Assembly (NCBI GenBank): GCA_017469785.1
Contig: JAFUFU010000004.1
Location: 1 to 34,156, forward strand
DNA from: Treponema sp.
GTDB lineage: Bacteria > Spirochaetota > Spirochaetia > Treponematales > Treponemataceae
Direction of reading: 5' to 3'
Length of the DNA stretch: 34,156 nt
Numbering within the stretch: position 1 is the first letter of the stretch; each line of letters starts with the position of its first letter. Shown here piece by piece: positions 1 to 9,228 of this stretch. The notes below the pieces were generated by a model, which did no database searches, had not been told where the DNA came from, and worked only from the letters and a program-made list of their open reading frames with translations. The position numbers and the translations under genes are program-made.

Positions 1-73
1 TGATCTGCACCCCCAAAAAGTAACACATTTAAAATCGACTGGTGCCAAAAAGGTGACAGTTTTGGAGGACAAA

Positions 74-469
74 ATGGAAAGCGGAAGCGTACCAGTCGAG
101 ACAAGAATCAATGCAATTCTTGATTATGAAGTAAGAAATCTGAGTAAAAAGGCGATAGCCCGTAAGTATGGAGTCGGAGAATCCACCGTCAGGGGATGGA
201 TTCATACCATGGATTATTTTGTGAATAAATGTCAGGAGATTGCTAAAATAGCCTCAGAAGGAAAATTGAATTATTTTCTTGATGAGGAAGTAATGGAACA
301 GGAAGAAGAAAATCCAAAAGATCTTGCAAAACAGGTAAAGTTTCTGAAGCAGAAAGTTGCATATTATGAAGCCCTTGCAGAAGAATGCGGTCTGAAAATA
401 AATGAAGTATCAAAAAAAAACGATGCAGAGCAATCAGGCGTGCAGCAGAAAAATCAGGAGGAAAACTGA
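74..469 (+). CDS. IS3-family transposase OrfA (helix-turn-helix protein)
   Basis: OrfA binds the IS ends and is the N-terminal part of the OrfAB fusion transposase. A helix-turn-helix is visible around KKAIARKYGVGESTVRGWI, followed by an acidic and coiled-coil segment near residues 75-115, the leucine-zipper-like part typical of OrfA. I chose the ATG at 74 because a GGAGG at 64-68 lies 5 bases upstream; the same frame also has a GTG at 53. The frame ends at 469, after passing an A9 run (412-420), the likely site of -1 frameshifting into orfB. Length (131 residues) is slightly longer than the usual 90-120. Confidence 0.85.
   Translation: MESGSVPVETRINAILDYEVRNLSKKAIARKYGVGESTVRGWIHTMDYFVNKCQEIAKIASEGKLNYFLDEEVMEQEEENPKDLAKQVKFLKQKVAYYEALAEECGLKINEVSKKNDAEQSGVQQKNQEEN
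412..421 (+). promoter_or_regulatory. A9C slippery run for programmed -1 frameshift
   Basis: Nine A residues followed by C occur in the orfA frame as Ser-Lys-Lys-Asn codons. A slip of one base back puts the ribosome in the open orfB frame. A-rich heptamers are the usual slippery sites in IS3-family elements. No downstream stimulatory hairpin was verified. Confidence 0.65.
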
Positions 470-1335
470 CAGTTTACTGCAGGATAGCAAACGTAAACCG
501 AAAAAATTACTACGATTTTCTGAAACACACTGACGAACCGGAAGATGAAGAAATTCTTGAATTCATAAAAGAAAAACAACTCAGCCGTAATTACGGAATC
601 GGCTATAGGCCGATGACTAATCTGGTTCGTCAAAAGTTCGGGATAGAAATAAGCGGAAAGAAAATTCTTAGGCTTATGAAAGAAAATGCTCTGCTTTCAA
701 CAGTACGCAGGAAACGCTTTACGCCGGAAGAATACAACAGGATGAGGAAAAACAGGGAAGAAGTCCCTGAAAACCTTCTGAAACGCAATTTTTTCGCCCT
801 GGAAAGCAATAAAAAGTATGTTTCAGACCTTACATACCTTTACGGGAAGGAATGTGTGAAGTACTTAAGCCTGATAGAGGATTTGTACAACGAAGAAATC
901 GTAGCGTGGAAGATTTCTGAACATCCTGATGAAGAACTGTGCGAGAATACATTGGATTTTCTGGCAGCTGAAAGAAATCCTGAAGGAGCAGTCTTTCATA
1001 CAGACCAGGGATCAACTTATCTTTCTCCAAAATTCAAGGAAAAGATAAAGTCCCTTGGAATGAAACAGAGCTGCTCTGCAAGGGGTGTCTGCTGGGACAA
1101 TGCAGCAATGGAAAGTGCAAATGGTGTAATAAAAACTGAATGCCTTTACAACAAGTTCGGAAAGTCAAAGTTCAAGAACAGACAGATTCCCATCGCTGAT
1201 GTCGTGGCGGAAGTTGAACAATTCATTGAGTATTACAACAATGAAAGACCTAAGCAGTCTCTTGGAGGATTGTCACCGGTGCAGTTTCGGGAACAGAATC
1301 CGAAAGGCACCTACCTGATGGTCATAAAAGATTGA
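418..1335 (+). CDS. IS3-family transposase OrfB (DDE integrase), made by -1 frameshift from orfA
   Basis: This is the catalytic half of the transposase (rve/DDE integrase fold). The triad is clear: D in SDLTYL, D in HTDQGSTY, and E in NAAMESANG, with exactly 35 residues between the second D and the E (the D35E spacing of IS3 elements). The frame lies -1 to orfA and is open from the A9C run at 412-421 onward. It reads through a typical OrfB N-terminus (VNRKNYYDFL, then RNYGIGYRPMTNLV). No ATG exists before 613, and that ATG would remove the N-terminal segment, so the natural product is probably the OrfAB fusion made by slippage on the A run. The coordinate 418 marks the first codon after a -1 slip. 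Confidence 0.85.
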   Translation, partial: KRCRAIRRAAEKSGGKLTVYCRIANVNRKNYYDFLKHTDEPEDEEILEFIKEKQLSRNYGIGYRPMTNLVRQKFGIEISGKKILRLMKENALLSTVRRKRFTPEEYNRMRKNREEVPENLLKRNFFALESNKKYVSDLTYLYGKECVKYLSLIEDLYNEEIVAWKISEHPDEELCENTLDFLAAERNPEGAVFHTDQGSTYLSPKFKEKIKSLGMKQSCSARGVCWDNAAMESANGVIKTECLYNKFGKSKFKNRQIPIADVVAEVEQFIEYYNNERPKQSLGGLSPVQFREQNPKGTYLMVIKD

Positions 1336-1554
1336 CAGAAATAAGGATATTTGAAATGATAAAATCTGCATCCGTTCTGGAACAGAAAAATAAATTCTGT
1401 CACTTAAACGGTTGCAGTAAAATGAATATGCTGTGTTACAGCTAAATCTTAAATTAAAAAATGTCACCAATTCGACACCAGTGACTTTTAAAACTGTCAC
1501 CTTTTTTGGGTGCATATCAACTATATGATAGTAACCCTATTAGCATGAGATTTC

Positions 1555-1583
1555 AAGACAATTTTTAGCATTTCCGCTATAAT
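1555..1583 (+). promoter_or_regulatory. Promoter of the YkgJ-like gene, start point at the ATG
   Basis: AAGACA (1555-1560), a 17-base spacer, and a perfect TATAAT (1578-1583). Only seven bases separate the -10 box from the ATG at 1591 and no ribosome-binding site is present. Transcription would begin at or next to the start codon, predicting a leaderless mRNA. Confidence 0.6.
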
Positions 1584-1590
1584 TATTGAT

Positions 1591-2079
1591 ATGCCTGAAC
1601 CATTTTACAAAAACGGGCTTCGCTTCGGTTGCAAGCGCTGCTCGTTCTGTTGCGGCCACTCGCCGGGATTCGTTTATCTTTCTTTACGGGATTTAACAGA
1701 ATTGCGCACTTTCCTCAAAATGAGCGTCACTGAATTCGTGGGCGCTTATTGCCGCTGGGCAGATTATTACGAGGGAAAGCAGGTTCTGGCCCTACGAGAA
1801 AAAAAGAACTACGACTGCATTCTCTGGGAAAACGGCTGTTCCTGCTATTCCGCCCGCCCTGTCCAATGCTCTACCTATCCTTTCTGGTCATGGATGATTA
1901 AGGACGAGGCCATGTGGAAAGAATGCGCCGAAGATTGCCCTGGAATGCGTAACCAAGAAGGGAAGCTCTGGACTTTTGCGGAAATTGAGGCCAACAAAAA
2001 TGCCTACGATGCAAACACGCCCCTCACCCGTCAGGAAGTCGAAAAACTCATGGCCGAAGAATCAGCTTCGCTTCGCTAA
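1591..2079 (+). CDS. YkgJ-family cysteine-cluster protein (CxxCxxCC)
   Basis: A 162-residue soluble protein with the N-terminal signature CKRCSFCC near residues 14-21. Further conserved cysteines follow in CILWENGCSCYSARPVQCSTYPFW (split here: CILWENGCSCY, then RPVQCSTYPF), and one more in EDCPG. This is the layout of the YkgJ/PF03692 family, thought to bind zinc or an iron-sulfur cluster; its biochemical role is not established. The start is fixed by the promoter lying just upstream. The gene is convergent with cbiC, and the two coding ends overlap by 18 bases. It has no other operon partner. Confidence 0.8.
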   Translation: MPEPFYKNGLRFGCKRCSFCCGHSPGFVYLSLRDLTELRTFLKMSVTEFVGAYCRWADYYEGKQVLALREKKNYDCILWENGCSCYSARPVQCSTYPFWSWMIKDEAMWKECAEDCPGMRNQEGKLWTFAEIEANKNAYDANTPLTRQEVEKLMAEESASLR

Positions 2080-2700
2080 TTCATACAGAATCGCATTGCA
2101 GATTGCGGCGGCGACCGTGCTTCCGCCCTTTCTGCCCTCGTTCACTATGTAAGGAATTTCTGTCGACATAATCATTTCTTTTGCCGCAACCACGTTTACA
2201 AATCCCACAGGAACGCCGATAACCGCAACCGGAGAGAATCCTGACTCAATCAGCGAACAAAGCTCTACCAAAGCAGTCGGCGCATTTCCCACGGCAAAAA
2301 CAAGCGGCTTGGGTAGCTGACTTGCCTTTTCCATGCTGACGGCTGCCCGCGTCAAATTCCGACGCTTCGCTTCTGCGGCAACCTGCTCATCCGCCATAAA
2401 ACAATGCACTTCGCCGCCGAACTGTCCAAGAGCCTTTTTATTAATTCCAGAAAGAGCCATGTTTGTATCAGTGACAATATCAGCCCCAGAACGAATCGCA
2501 GACTTGATGATTTCCAGCACATTGGGTGAAAATTTCAGCGTCGACGCATATTCAAAATCAGCCGTAGTATGAATCACACGCATGATGACCGGCGCAAGCT
2601 CTTCTGGAATCTTAATTCCTGATTCAGAAAGTTCCCGCGCAATGATTGAGAAACTTGTTTTTTCTATATCAGCAGGAAGGACATGCTCCAGAGTTGTCAT
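2062..2700 (-). CDS. cbiC: Cobalt-precorrin-8 (precorrin-8X) methylmutase
   Basis: CbiC/CobH moves a methyl group from C11 to C12 of the corrin ring to give cobyrinic acid or hydrogenobyrinate. The 212-residue length is normal. The family core is clear: RVIHTTADFEY, where the His is the expected catalytic residue (near residue 43), then SGADIVTDTNMALSGI, and the Gly-rich end VPVGFVNVVAAKEMI and NEGRKGGSTVAAAICNAIL. The ATG lies 2 bases after the ribE stop, so it is almost certainly co-transcribed and translationally coupled with ribD-ribE. No other corrin gene is in the window. A lone cbiC in a riboflavin operon is unusual. Confidence 0.85.
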   Translation of the reverse strand: MTTLEHVLPADIEKTSFSIIARELSESGIKIPEELAPVIMRVIHTTADFEYASTLKFSPNVLEIIKSAIRSGADIVTDTNMALSGINKKALGQFGGEVHCFMADEQVAAEAKRRNLTRAAVSMEKASQLPKPLVFAVGNAPTALVELCSLIESGFSPVAVIGVPVGFVNVVAAKEMIMSTEIPYIVNEGRKGGSTVAAAICNAILYELAKRS

Positions 2701-2702
2701 GT

Positions 2703-3362
2703 TTAGTCCCCGGCAAGCCAGCTAAGGAATTTATCGTTTTTTTCGGATTGGACTGAACCCGAGCCAGAGCGTGTCCCGCCGCCAAGAAGTTTTTCGACGT
2801 ATTTTCCGATTATGTCCGTCTCAAGATTCACCTTATCCCCAGCTTTTCTTGACAGCAGGGTTGTTTCCTGCCCCGTATGAGGAATCACGCTCACCGAGAA
2901 TTCTGTCTCGCTTATACCGGCCACAGTAAGGCTGATTCCGTCGATTGCAATTGAGCCTTTTTCAACGATAAAGCGCAAAAGCTCTCCGCCAGCCTTGATA
3001 TGAACCCAGACAGCATTTTCTTCTGCCTGTAAGCGGGAAATGATGCCCGTGCCGTCAATGTGGCCACTGACAATATGACCGCCGAACCTGCCATTTGCCG
3101 CAAGAGCACGCTCAAGATTCACATGACTGCCTGAAGAAAGCTGACCAAGTGAGCTTCGGCGCACAGTTTCAGCCATAACGTCAGCCGTAAAAGAAGAGGA
3201 TGTCTTGCTTGTCACCGTGAGACACACTCCGTTCACCGCAATTGAATCGCCTACAGACGTTCCGTCAAGCACTTTTTTCGCCATGATTTCAAGGGAGCCG
3301 GAATTACCACCTAATGAAATTTTTTTTACCGTACCGATTTCTTCAATGATTCCTGTAAACAT
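2703..3362 (-). CDS. ribE: Riboflavin synthase, alpha chain
   Basis: Catalyses dismutation of two 6,7-dimethyl-8-ribityllumazine molecules to riboflavin. The protein shows the two tandem lumazine-binding barrels: the first begins MFTGIIEEIG and carries SIAVNGVCLTVT; the second carries GGHIVSGHIDGTG and SIAIDGISLTV. I start at the ATG at 3362, giving the canonical MFTGIIEE N-terminus, although the frame is open further upstream inside ribD. AGGCGG lies just before this ATG. The stop of ribD is 7 bases upstream. The last about 30 residues (GGGTRSGSGSVQSEKNDKFL) form a Ser/Gly-rich tail beyond the usual end. The genes ribBA and ribH are not in the window. In E. coli nomenclature this gene is ribC; ribE is the Bacillus-style name. 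Confidence 0.92.
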   Translation of the reverse strand: MFTGIIEEIGTVKKISLGGNSGSLEIMAKKVLDGTSVGDSIAVNGVCLTVTSKTSSSFTADVMAETVRRSSLGQLSSGSHVNLERALAANGRFGGHIVSGHIDGTGIISRLQAEENAVWVHIKAGGELLRFIVEKGSIAIDGISLTVAGISETEFSVSVIPHTGQETTLLSRKAGDKVNLETDIIGKYVEKLLGGGTRSGSGSVQSEKNDKFLSWLAGD

Positions 3363-3369
3363 AAGCCGC

Positions 3370-4515
3370 CTATTTTCGATATTCGAGAAGAACATTATTC
3401 CCGAAAAATTGTACATTCTCAAGTTCAAATTGATATGCTTCACCGGGAAGATTTACGCCTTCGCCTTCCACCGGGGATTTTGCCTTGCCACCGAAGAATT
3501 TTGGAGCAACAAAGGCATAAATTTTATTGACGATTTTGCTTTTAAGCGCAGAATAATGAATTTCTGAACCGCCTTCAAAAAGAACGCTGTCAATGTTTTT
3601 TTCGCCCAGAACTTTCAGGAGCTGGGGCAAATCGACACGGCCGCTCTCCCCACGGTCAGACGGCTCCAGTACAAGCACTTCCACTCCCAGCGATTCCAGG
3701 TCACGTTTTTTTTCATCAAAATATTTTTGGGAGCCGGAATCCCGGTTCTTTGCCAGACAGGCGACAATAGTCGGGATTTCTTTCGCCGTTTTGACGATAT
3801 TTGTCTGAAGAGGAATCTTCAAGTCACTGTCACAAATAATCCGTATAGGATTTCTGCCGACGGACTTTCCGTTTTCGTCAGTAAGCCGGCAATTGAGCAT
3901 CGGATTGTCAGAAAGCACGGTCCCGATTCCAGCAAGGATAGCCGAATAGCGGTTTCTGAGGACATGGACATAAGCCCGGGCCTCCTCATTCGTAATCCAT
4001 TTTGATTCACCGGTTTTAGTTGCGATTTTCCCATCCAGCGTCATCGCGTATTTTATGGCAACATAAGGAGTCTTTGTTGTGATATAATGGAAAAAAATCG
4101 GGTTGAGCGCATCGCATTCCGAGCGGAGAAAATCTTCCTCCACAGTGATTCCATTTTCCCGGAGATACGCATTTCCTTTTCCATGGACAAGAGGATTCGG
4201 GTCACGGCTACCGACGATTACTCGGGAAATGCCGGCTTCAACAAGGGCCTGCGTACAGGGCGGCTGTTTCCCGAAATGACAGCAAGGCTCCAGCGTTACG
4301 TAAATCTCCCCTCCCTTAGGACTCTCGCCATTTTGGTAACAATTTTTCAACGCTTCACGTTCGGCATGCAGGTCTCCGCAGGCGTGATGAAAACCTTCGC
4401 CAATGACACGCCCGTCTTTTACGATTACGGCACCGACAAGAGGATTTGGATTTGTTTTGCCTTCGCCCCCCCGTGCGAGAGAGATTGCACGGCGCATGTA
4501 TTGCTCATCAGTCAT
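3370..4515 (-). CDS. ribD: Bifunctional riboflavin biosynthesis deaminase/reductase
   Basis: RibD deaminates and then reduces the pyrimidine intermediate of riboflavin synthesis. The N-terminal deaminase domain (about residues 1-145) has the zinc site HAERE and PCCHFGKQPPCTQAL. The reductase domain (about 148-381) begins PYVAIKYAMTLDGKIATKTGESKWI and contains SVLFEGGSEIHYSAL. Length 381 is normal. The ATG at 4515 gives the standard MTDEQYMRRAISLA start. A promoter sits only about 36 bases upstream, leaving no room for an FMN riboswitch. Inside the deaminase domain, codons for KNCY read on the opposite strand as an exact copy of one iteron of the replication origin near 16.5 kb (positions 4336-4352). 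Confidence 0.93.
   Translation of the reverse strand: MTDEQYMRRAISLARGGEGKTNPNPLVGAVIVKDGRVIGEGFHHACGDLHAEREALKNCYQNGESPKGGEIYVTLEPCCHFGKQPPCTQALVEAGISRVIVGSRDPNPLVHGKGNAYLRENGITVEEDFLRSECDALNPIFFHYITTKTPYVAIKYAMTLDGKIATKTGESKWITNEEARAYVHVLRNRYSAILAGIGTVLSDNPMLNCRLTDENGKSVGRNPIRIICDSDLKIPLQTNIVKTAKEIPTIVACLAKNRDSGSQKYFDEKKRDLESLGVEVLVLEPSDRGESGRVDLPQLLKVLGEKNIDSVLFEGGSEIHYSALKSKIVNKIYAFVAPKFFGGKAKSPVEGEGVNLPGEAYQFELENVQFFGNNVLLEYRK
4336..4352 (+). repeat. Iteron copy inside ribD
   Basis: The 17 bases GTAACAATTTTTCAACG are identical to the iteron at 16493-16509, and one flanking base on each side also matches (19 in all). It is embedded in ribD coding sequence. See the replication-origin entries. 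Confidence 0.75.
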
Positions 4516-4550
4516 TATAAAAGAAATTGAACCTCATTTAAAACAGTTTC

Positions 4551-4579
4551 ATTTTAGACGGAAGTCAGAAGATTGTAAA
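4551..4579 (-). promoter_or_regulatory. Promoter of ribD-ribE-cbiC
   Basis: On the minus strand: TTTACA (4579-4574), 17 bases, TAAAAT (4556-4551). The expected start near 4544 leaves a leader of under 30 bases. The hexamers match the consensus 5/6 and 5/6. The short leader argues against riboswitch control. Confidence 0.6.
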
Positions 4580-4622
4580 TCTATCGGCTCCCCTAAAATT
4601 TATCAAAAATCAAAAAAAACAT

Positions 4623-4650
4623 TTGACTCTTCCCGATTCTGATTTAGACT
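4623..4650 (+). promoter_or_regulatory. Putative promoter of mglB
   Basis: TTGACT (4623-4628), a 16-base spacer, TAGACT (4645-4650), followed by a strong ribosome-binding site AAAGGAGG at about 4683-4690 before the ATG at 4700. The -35 is good and the -10 moderate. Confidence 0.45.
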
Positions 4651-4684
4651 ATTACGAAAAGAATAAATTGTTTTTCATAAATAA

Positions 4685-5902
<1,218 letters not shown>

Positions 5903-5918
5903 TCTACACTAACTATAT

Positions 5919-5945
5919 GCCCCACATTTTTTGTGGGGCTTTTTT
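5919..5945 (+). terminator. Hairpin with T run between mglB and mglA
   Basis: GCCCCACA (5919-5926) and TGTGGGGC (5932-5939) form a perfect 8-bp stem with a five-T loop, followed by TTTTTT. It lies between mglB and mglA with no clear promoter in between. It probably acts as a partial terminator or 3' stabiliser giving more MglB than MglA/C. Confidence 0.85.
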
Positions 5946-5959
5946 CTATAAGGAAATTT

Positions 5960-7453
5960 ATGAGCGAATTTGTTCTACAAATTAAAAACCTGTCAAAATC
6001 CTTCGGCAAGAATAAGGTTCTCGATGGAATCAATCTTGAAGTAGGCGAAGGTTCTGTACTCGGTTTGATGGGTGAAAATGGTGCAGGAAAATCCACCATG
6101 ATGAAATGTCTTTTCGGCATCTATGCGAAAGACGAAGGGCAGTTCCTTCTCTGCGGAAAGCCCGTTAACTTTAAGAATCCAAAAGAAGCACTTGAAAGCG
6201 GTGTCGCAATGGTCCATCAGGAATTGAACCAGTGCCTTGACCGCTCAGTTGCTGATAATCTATATCTAGGCCGTTATCCAAAGAAATTTGGAGTCATTGA
6301 TGAAGCAAAAATGCTCAAAGACAGCATCAATCTCTTTGCTTCCCTCAATATGAACGTAAACCCGCGCACAATCATGCGCTCTATGTCAGTTTCACAGCGT
6401 CAGATGGTCGAAATTGCAAAGGCGGTTTCCTATGACGCTAAGATTATCGTTCTCGACGAGCCGACATCTTCTCTCACAGAAAATGAAGTTCAGAAACTCT
6501 TCTCTATCGTAAGCGACTTGAAGAAAAAGGGAGTTTCTTTTGTCTATATCTCGCACAAAATGGACGAAATCTTTCAGGTATGTGATCAGGTAGCCGTTCT
6601 CCGTGATGGAAAAATGATTATGCAGAAGTCGTCAAAGGAAACGGAGATGAGTGAGCTTATCACCGCCATGGTCGGACGCTCCCTCGACAAACGTTTCCCG
6701 GACGTTGACAACACTCCCGGCGATTACTGTCTCGAAGTCAAGAACCTCTCCACAAAATACGAGCCGCATCTTGAAGACATTTCATTCAAGGTCAAAAAAG
6801 GCGAGATTTTCGGCCTTTACGGTCTTGTCGGTGCAGGTCGCTCTGAGCTTCTCGAATCGCTGTTCGGCGTACGCACGATTTCAACAGGAACGATTTCCTA
6901 CGCAGGCAAAAAACTGCACTTCAACAACAGCAAAGACGCTATGGAACATGGTTTCGCCCTTGTCACAGAGGAACGCAAACTCAACGGAATGTTCGGAAAA
7001 GACACGATTAAATTCAATACGGTCATAACGAATCTTGAAAGCTACAAAACGGGCGGAATCCTTTCTGAACGTAAAATGGCAGAAGCCGCTGAGCGCGAAA
7101 TCAAGCAGATGCACACAAAATGCGTTTCTTCCGAGGAACTTATCACTTCCCTTTCCGGCGGAAACCAGCAGAAAGTCATCATCGGAAAATGGATGGAGCG
7201 AAGCCCGGAAGTTTTCCTGCTTGACGAACCGACCCGCGGTATTGATGTCGGTGCAAAATACGAAATCTACCAGCTTATTATCCGCATGGCAAAGGAAGGA
7301 AAGACTATCATCGTCGTTTCAAGCGAAATGCCGGAAATCTTGGGCATCACGAACCGAATCGCCGTAATGTCTAATCATCGCCTTGCCGGAATCGTAGACA
7401 CGAAAACAACCGATCAGGAAGCATTGCTTAAACTTTCTGCAATGTATCTGTAA
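5960..7453 (+). CDS. mglA: Sugar ABC transporter ATP-binding protein (MglA), two ATPase domains
   Basis: ATPase of the hexose importer. About 497 residues, as usual for MglA/RbsA/XylG-type proteins with tandem ABC domains. Domain 1: Walker A GENGAGKST, signature-like SVSQRQM, Walker B IIVLDEPTSSLTE. Domain 2: degenerate Walker A GLVGAGRSELL, signature LSGGNQQKVIIGKW, Walker B VFLLDEPTRGIDVGAKYEIY. I start at the ATG at 5960 (MSEFVLQIKNLSKSFG) because AAGGA lies just upstream; the frame also opens at an upstream codon at 5933 within the terminator hairpin, which is unlikely. The next gene starts 32 bases later. Codons on this + strand gene are C-rich over G. Confidence 0.92.
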   Translation: MSEFVLQIKNLSKSFGKNKVLDGINLEVGEGSVLGLMGENGAGKSTMMKCLFGIYAKDEGQFLLCGKPVNFKNPKEALESGVAMVHQELNQCLDRSVADNLYLGRYPKKFGVIDEAKMLKDSINLFASLNMNVNPRTIMRSMSVSQRQMVEIAKAVSYDAKIIVLDEPTSSLTENEVQKLFSIVSDLKKKGVSFVYISHKMDEIFQVCDQVAVLRDGKMIMQKSSKETEMSELITAMVGRSLDKRFPDVDNTPGDYCLEVKNLSTKYEPHLEDISFKVKKGEIFGLYGLVGAGRSELLESLFGVRTISTGTISYAGKKLHFNNSKDAMEHGFALVTEERKLNGMFGKDTIKFNTVITNLESYKTGGILSERKMAEAAEREIKQMHTKCVSSEELITSLSGGNQQKVIIGKWMERSPEVFLLDEPTRGIDVGAKYEIYQLIIRMAKEGKTIIVVSSEMPEILGITNRIAVMSNHRLAGIVDTKTTDQEALLKLSAMYL

Positions 7454-7485
7454 GACCCGAAATTCGGGATGACAAAGGAGAATCT

Positions 7486-9147
7486 ATGGAAGATAAAGAA
7501 CTTAATGAATACTCAGAGCGACTGACAGAACTCCGCAAAGACGGCGTGAATCTGATTTCTGCGCTCAAACAGGAAAATGCAGCCGCAAAACGAAATCGTC
7601 TTCTTTCTGCTGAAGAGCGCGAAAAGCTTGTCGTTAGCAATAACGAAAAAATCAACGCCGCGAAAATCGTGGCCGATAAAAACAAGGCAGAAATCGCCGA
7701 AATCGTCAAAAAAGCAGTTGCAAGAAACAATGAGATTTCCAAAACTGAAATTGCCCGCGTAAATGCAGAGCAGAATGAGGTAATCTCAAAACTCAAGGCC
7801 GAATACGAGGAAAGCGTCTCAAAAATCGAAAGCGCAACATTGGCCCGCAAAAAGGAAATCATTGCGTCATACGCCGGCAAAACATCACAGAAAGACGTGG
7901 CAGATTGCAAGGAAGACCTGCGCGTGGCCGAATACGAGCACAAATCGGCCCTCTTTGACGCAAAGAATAAATTCAACTCAAACGTTGATGCCGCAAAAGC
8001 CGTCAAAAATCAGGCTTACGTTGATTATGTTCAGAAAAACCGCGCATTGCGCAACGGCCAGACAAATTTCAAGGAAGACTGTACGCTTGCAATCCAGAAC
8101 TACATCAACAAATTCAAGATGTCTAAATTCCTTCTCGATAACGGCCTTTACCTTGCCATTATCGTTTTCTTCATCGTATGTATCATTCTCGCGCCGCTTT
8201 CCGGCAACGGAAACCTGCTCTCGCTCCCGAACATCTTTACGATTCTGGAGCAGTCTTCAGTCCGAATGTTCTACGCACTGGGCGTTGCCGGCCTGATTTT
8301 GCTTGCAGGTACGGATTTGAGCGTCGGCCGAATGGTCGCTTTGGGAGCCGTCATCACAGGTCTTATCCTGCATCCGGGCCAGAACATCGTTACTTTCTTT
8401 GGTCTCGGTCCATGGGATTTTACCGCCCTTCCGACCTTCGCTCGTCTTGGCATGGCTCTTGGCCTCTCAATCATTCTTTGTGTTGTGTTCTCTGCATTTG
8501 CAGGCGTATTCAGCGCAAAACTCAAAATCCACCCCTTCATCTCAACCTTGGCAACCCAGTTGATTATCTACGGTCTGCTCTTCTTTGGAACAAGCGGTAC
8601 TCCGGTCGGCTCAATTGACGCTGATATCAAGGATATGCTTGGCGGACGCTGGATTATCGGAATGCTGAACGGTGAGCTTATCACATTCCCGAAATTGATT
8701 ATCCCGGCAATCATCGCAATCATCGTTGCATGGTTCATCTGGAACAAAACAACATTCGGAAAGAACATGTACGCTGTCGGCGGCAATGCCGAAGCTGCCA
8801 GTGTTTCCGGTATCAGCGTATTCTGGGTAACAATGGGCGTATTCATCATGGCCGGTATTTTCTATGGATGCGGCGCCTTCCTTGAAACTTTCAAAGCAAA
8901 CGCTTCTGCAGGTACAGGTCAGGGCTACGAGCTTGACGCAATCGCGGCATGTGTTGTCGGTGGAATTTCATTCAACGGCGGTATCGGTAAAATCGGCGGT
9001 GCGGTTATCGGTGTAATCATCTTCACCAGCCTTACCTACTGTCTTACCTTCCTGGGAATCGACACTAACTTGCAGTTCGTATTCAAAGGCTTGATTATCA
9101 TCGCTGCTGTCGCTCTCGACAGCGTCAAGTACCTCAAACGCAAGTAA
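7486..9147 (+). CDS. mglC: Sugar ABC transporter permease (MglC) with a long N-terminal coiled-coil extension
   Basis: Membrane channel of the hexose importer. The C-terminal about 345 residues (from FLLDNGLYLAIIVFFIVCII, about 215) are a normal MglC/RbsC-type permease, with LAGTDLSVGRMVALGAVITG and the conserved cytoplasmic loop GKNMYAVGGNAEAASVSGI. Ahead of it lies an extra segment of about 205 residues that is highly charged, rich in Lys/Glu/Ala/Asn, free of hydrophobic stretches and heptad-like (for example EKLVVSNNEKINAAKIVADK). It should be cytoplasmic if it precedes TM1. The usual MglC is about 336 residues. The start at 7486 has GGAG at the proper distance, and no internal start next to the first TM has comparable spacing, so I read the extension as real. 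Its role is unknown: perhaps an anchor to MglA or to the cell skeleton. Confidence 0.9.
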   Translation: MEDKELNEYSERLTELRKDGVNLISALKQENAAAKRNRLLSAEEREKLVVSNNEKINAAKIVADKNKAEIAEIVKKAVARNNEISKTEIARVNAEQNEVISKLKAEYEESVSKIESATLARKKEIIASYAGKTSQKDVADCKEDLRVAEYEHKSALFDAKNKFNSNVDAAKAVKNQAYVDYVQKNRALRNGQTNFKEDCTLAIQNYINKFKMSKFLLDNGLYLAIIVFFIVCIILAPLSGNGNLLSLPNIFTILEQSSVRMFYALGVAGLILLAGTDLSVGRMVALGAVITGLILHPGQNIVTFFGLGPWDFTALPTFARLGMALGLSIILCVVFSAFAGVFSAKLKIHPFISTLATQLIIYGLLFFGTSGTPVGSIDADIKDMLGGRWIIGMLNGELITFPKLIIPAIIAIIVAWFIWNKTTFGKNMYAVGGNAEAASVSGISVFWVTMGVFIMAGIFYGCGAFLETFKANASAGTGQGYELDAIAACVVGGISFNGGIGKIGGAVIGVIIFTSLTYCLTFLGIDTNLQFVFKGLIIIAAVALDSVKYLKRK

Positions 9148-9169
9148 TAAAATAACCAGGGGTTATTTT

Positions 9170-9218
9170 CCGCATCGGAAGCGACAAAAGTCAAAAGTTT
9201 CCGGTGCGGATTTTTTTT
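9170..9218 (+). terminator. Terminator after mglC
   Basis: CCGCATCGGAA (9170-9180) pairs with TTCCGGTGCGG (9199-9209), 11 bp with one G-T, followed by eight Ts. It lies between convergent mglC and the response-regulator gene. Confidence 0.85.
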
Positions 9219-9228
9219 GCACTAAAAA

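Larger units (their letters stand above)
1..1519 (+). mobile_element. IS3-family insertion sequence, complete
   Basis: The two ends form imperfect terminal inverted repeats. The left tip reads TGATCTGCACCC and the reverse complement of the right tip (1508-1519) reads TGATATGCACCC. The match continues inward through an A-rich stretch and an ACTGGTG block (left about 39-45). The element carries the usual orfA/orfB pair with a DDE transposase. Its left tip is base 1 of the window, so no left flank exists and a target-site duplication cannot be tested. This is what one expects if the contig was broken at a repeated IS. The size (about 1.5 kb) and TG...CA ends fit the family. Both reading frames look intact, so the copy may be active. 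Confidence 0.9.

Noticed and set aside
1515..1525. Target-site duplication of the IS
   Set aside because: The left flank is outside the window, so it cannot be compared.
4087..4530. 147-residue + strand frame inside ribD
   Set aside because: Antisense shadow of the ribD deaminase domain.
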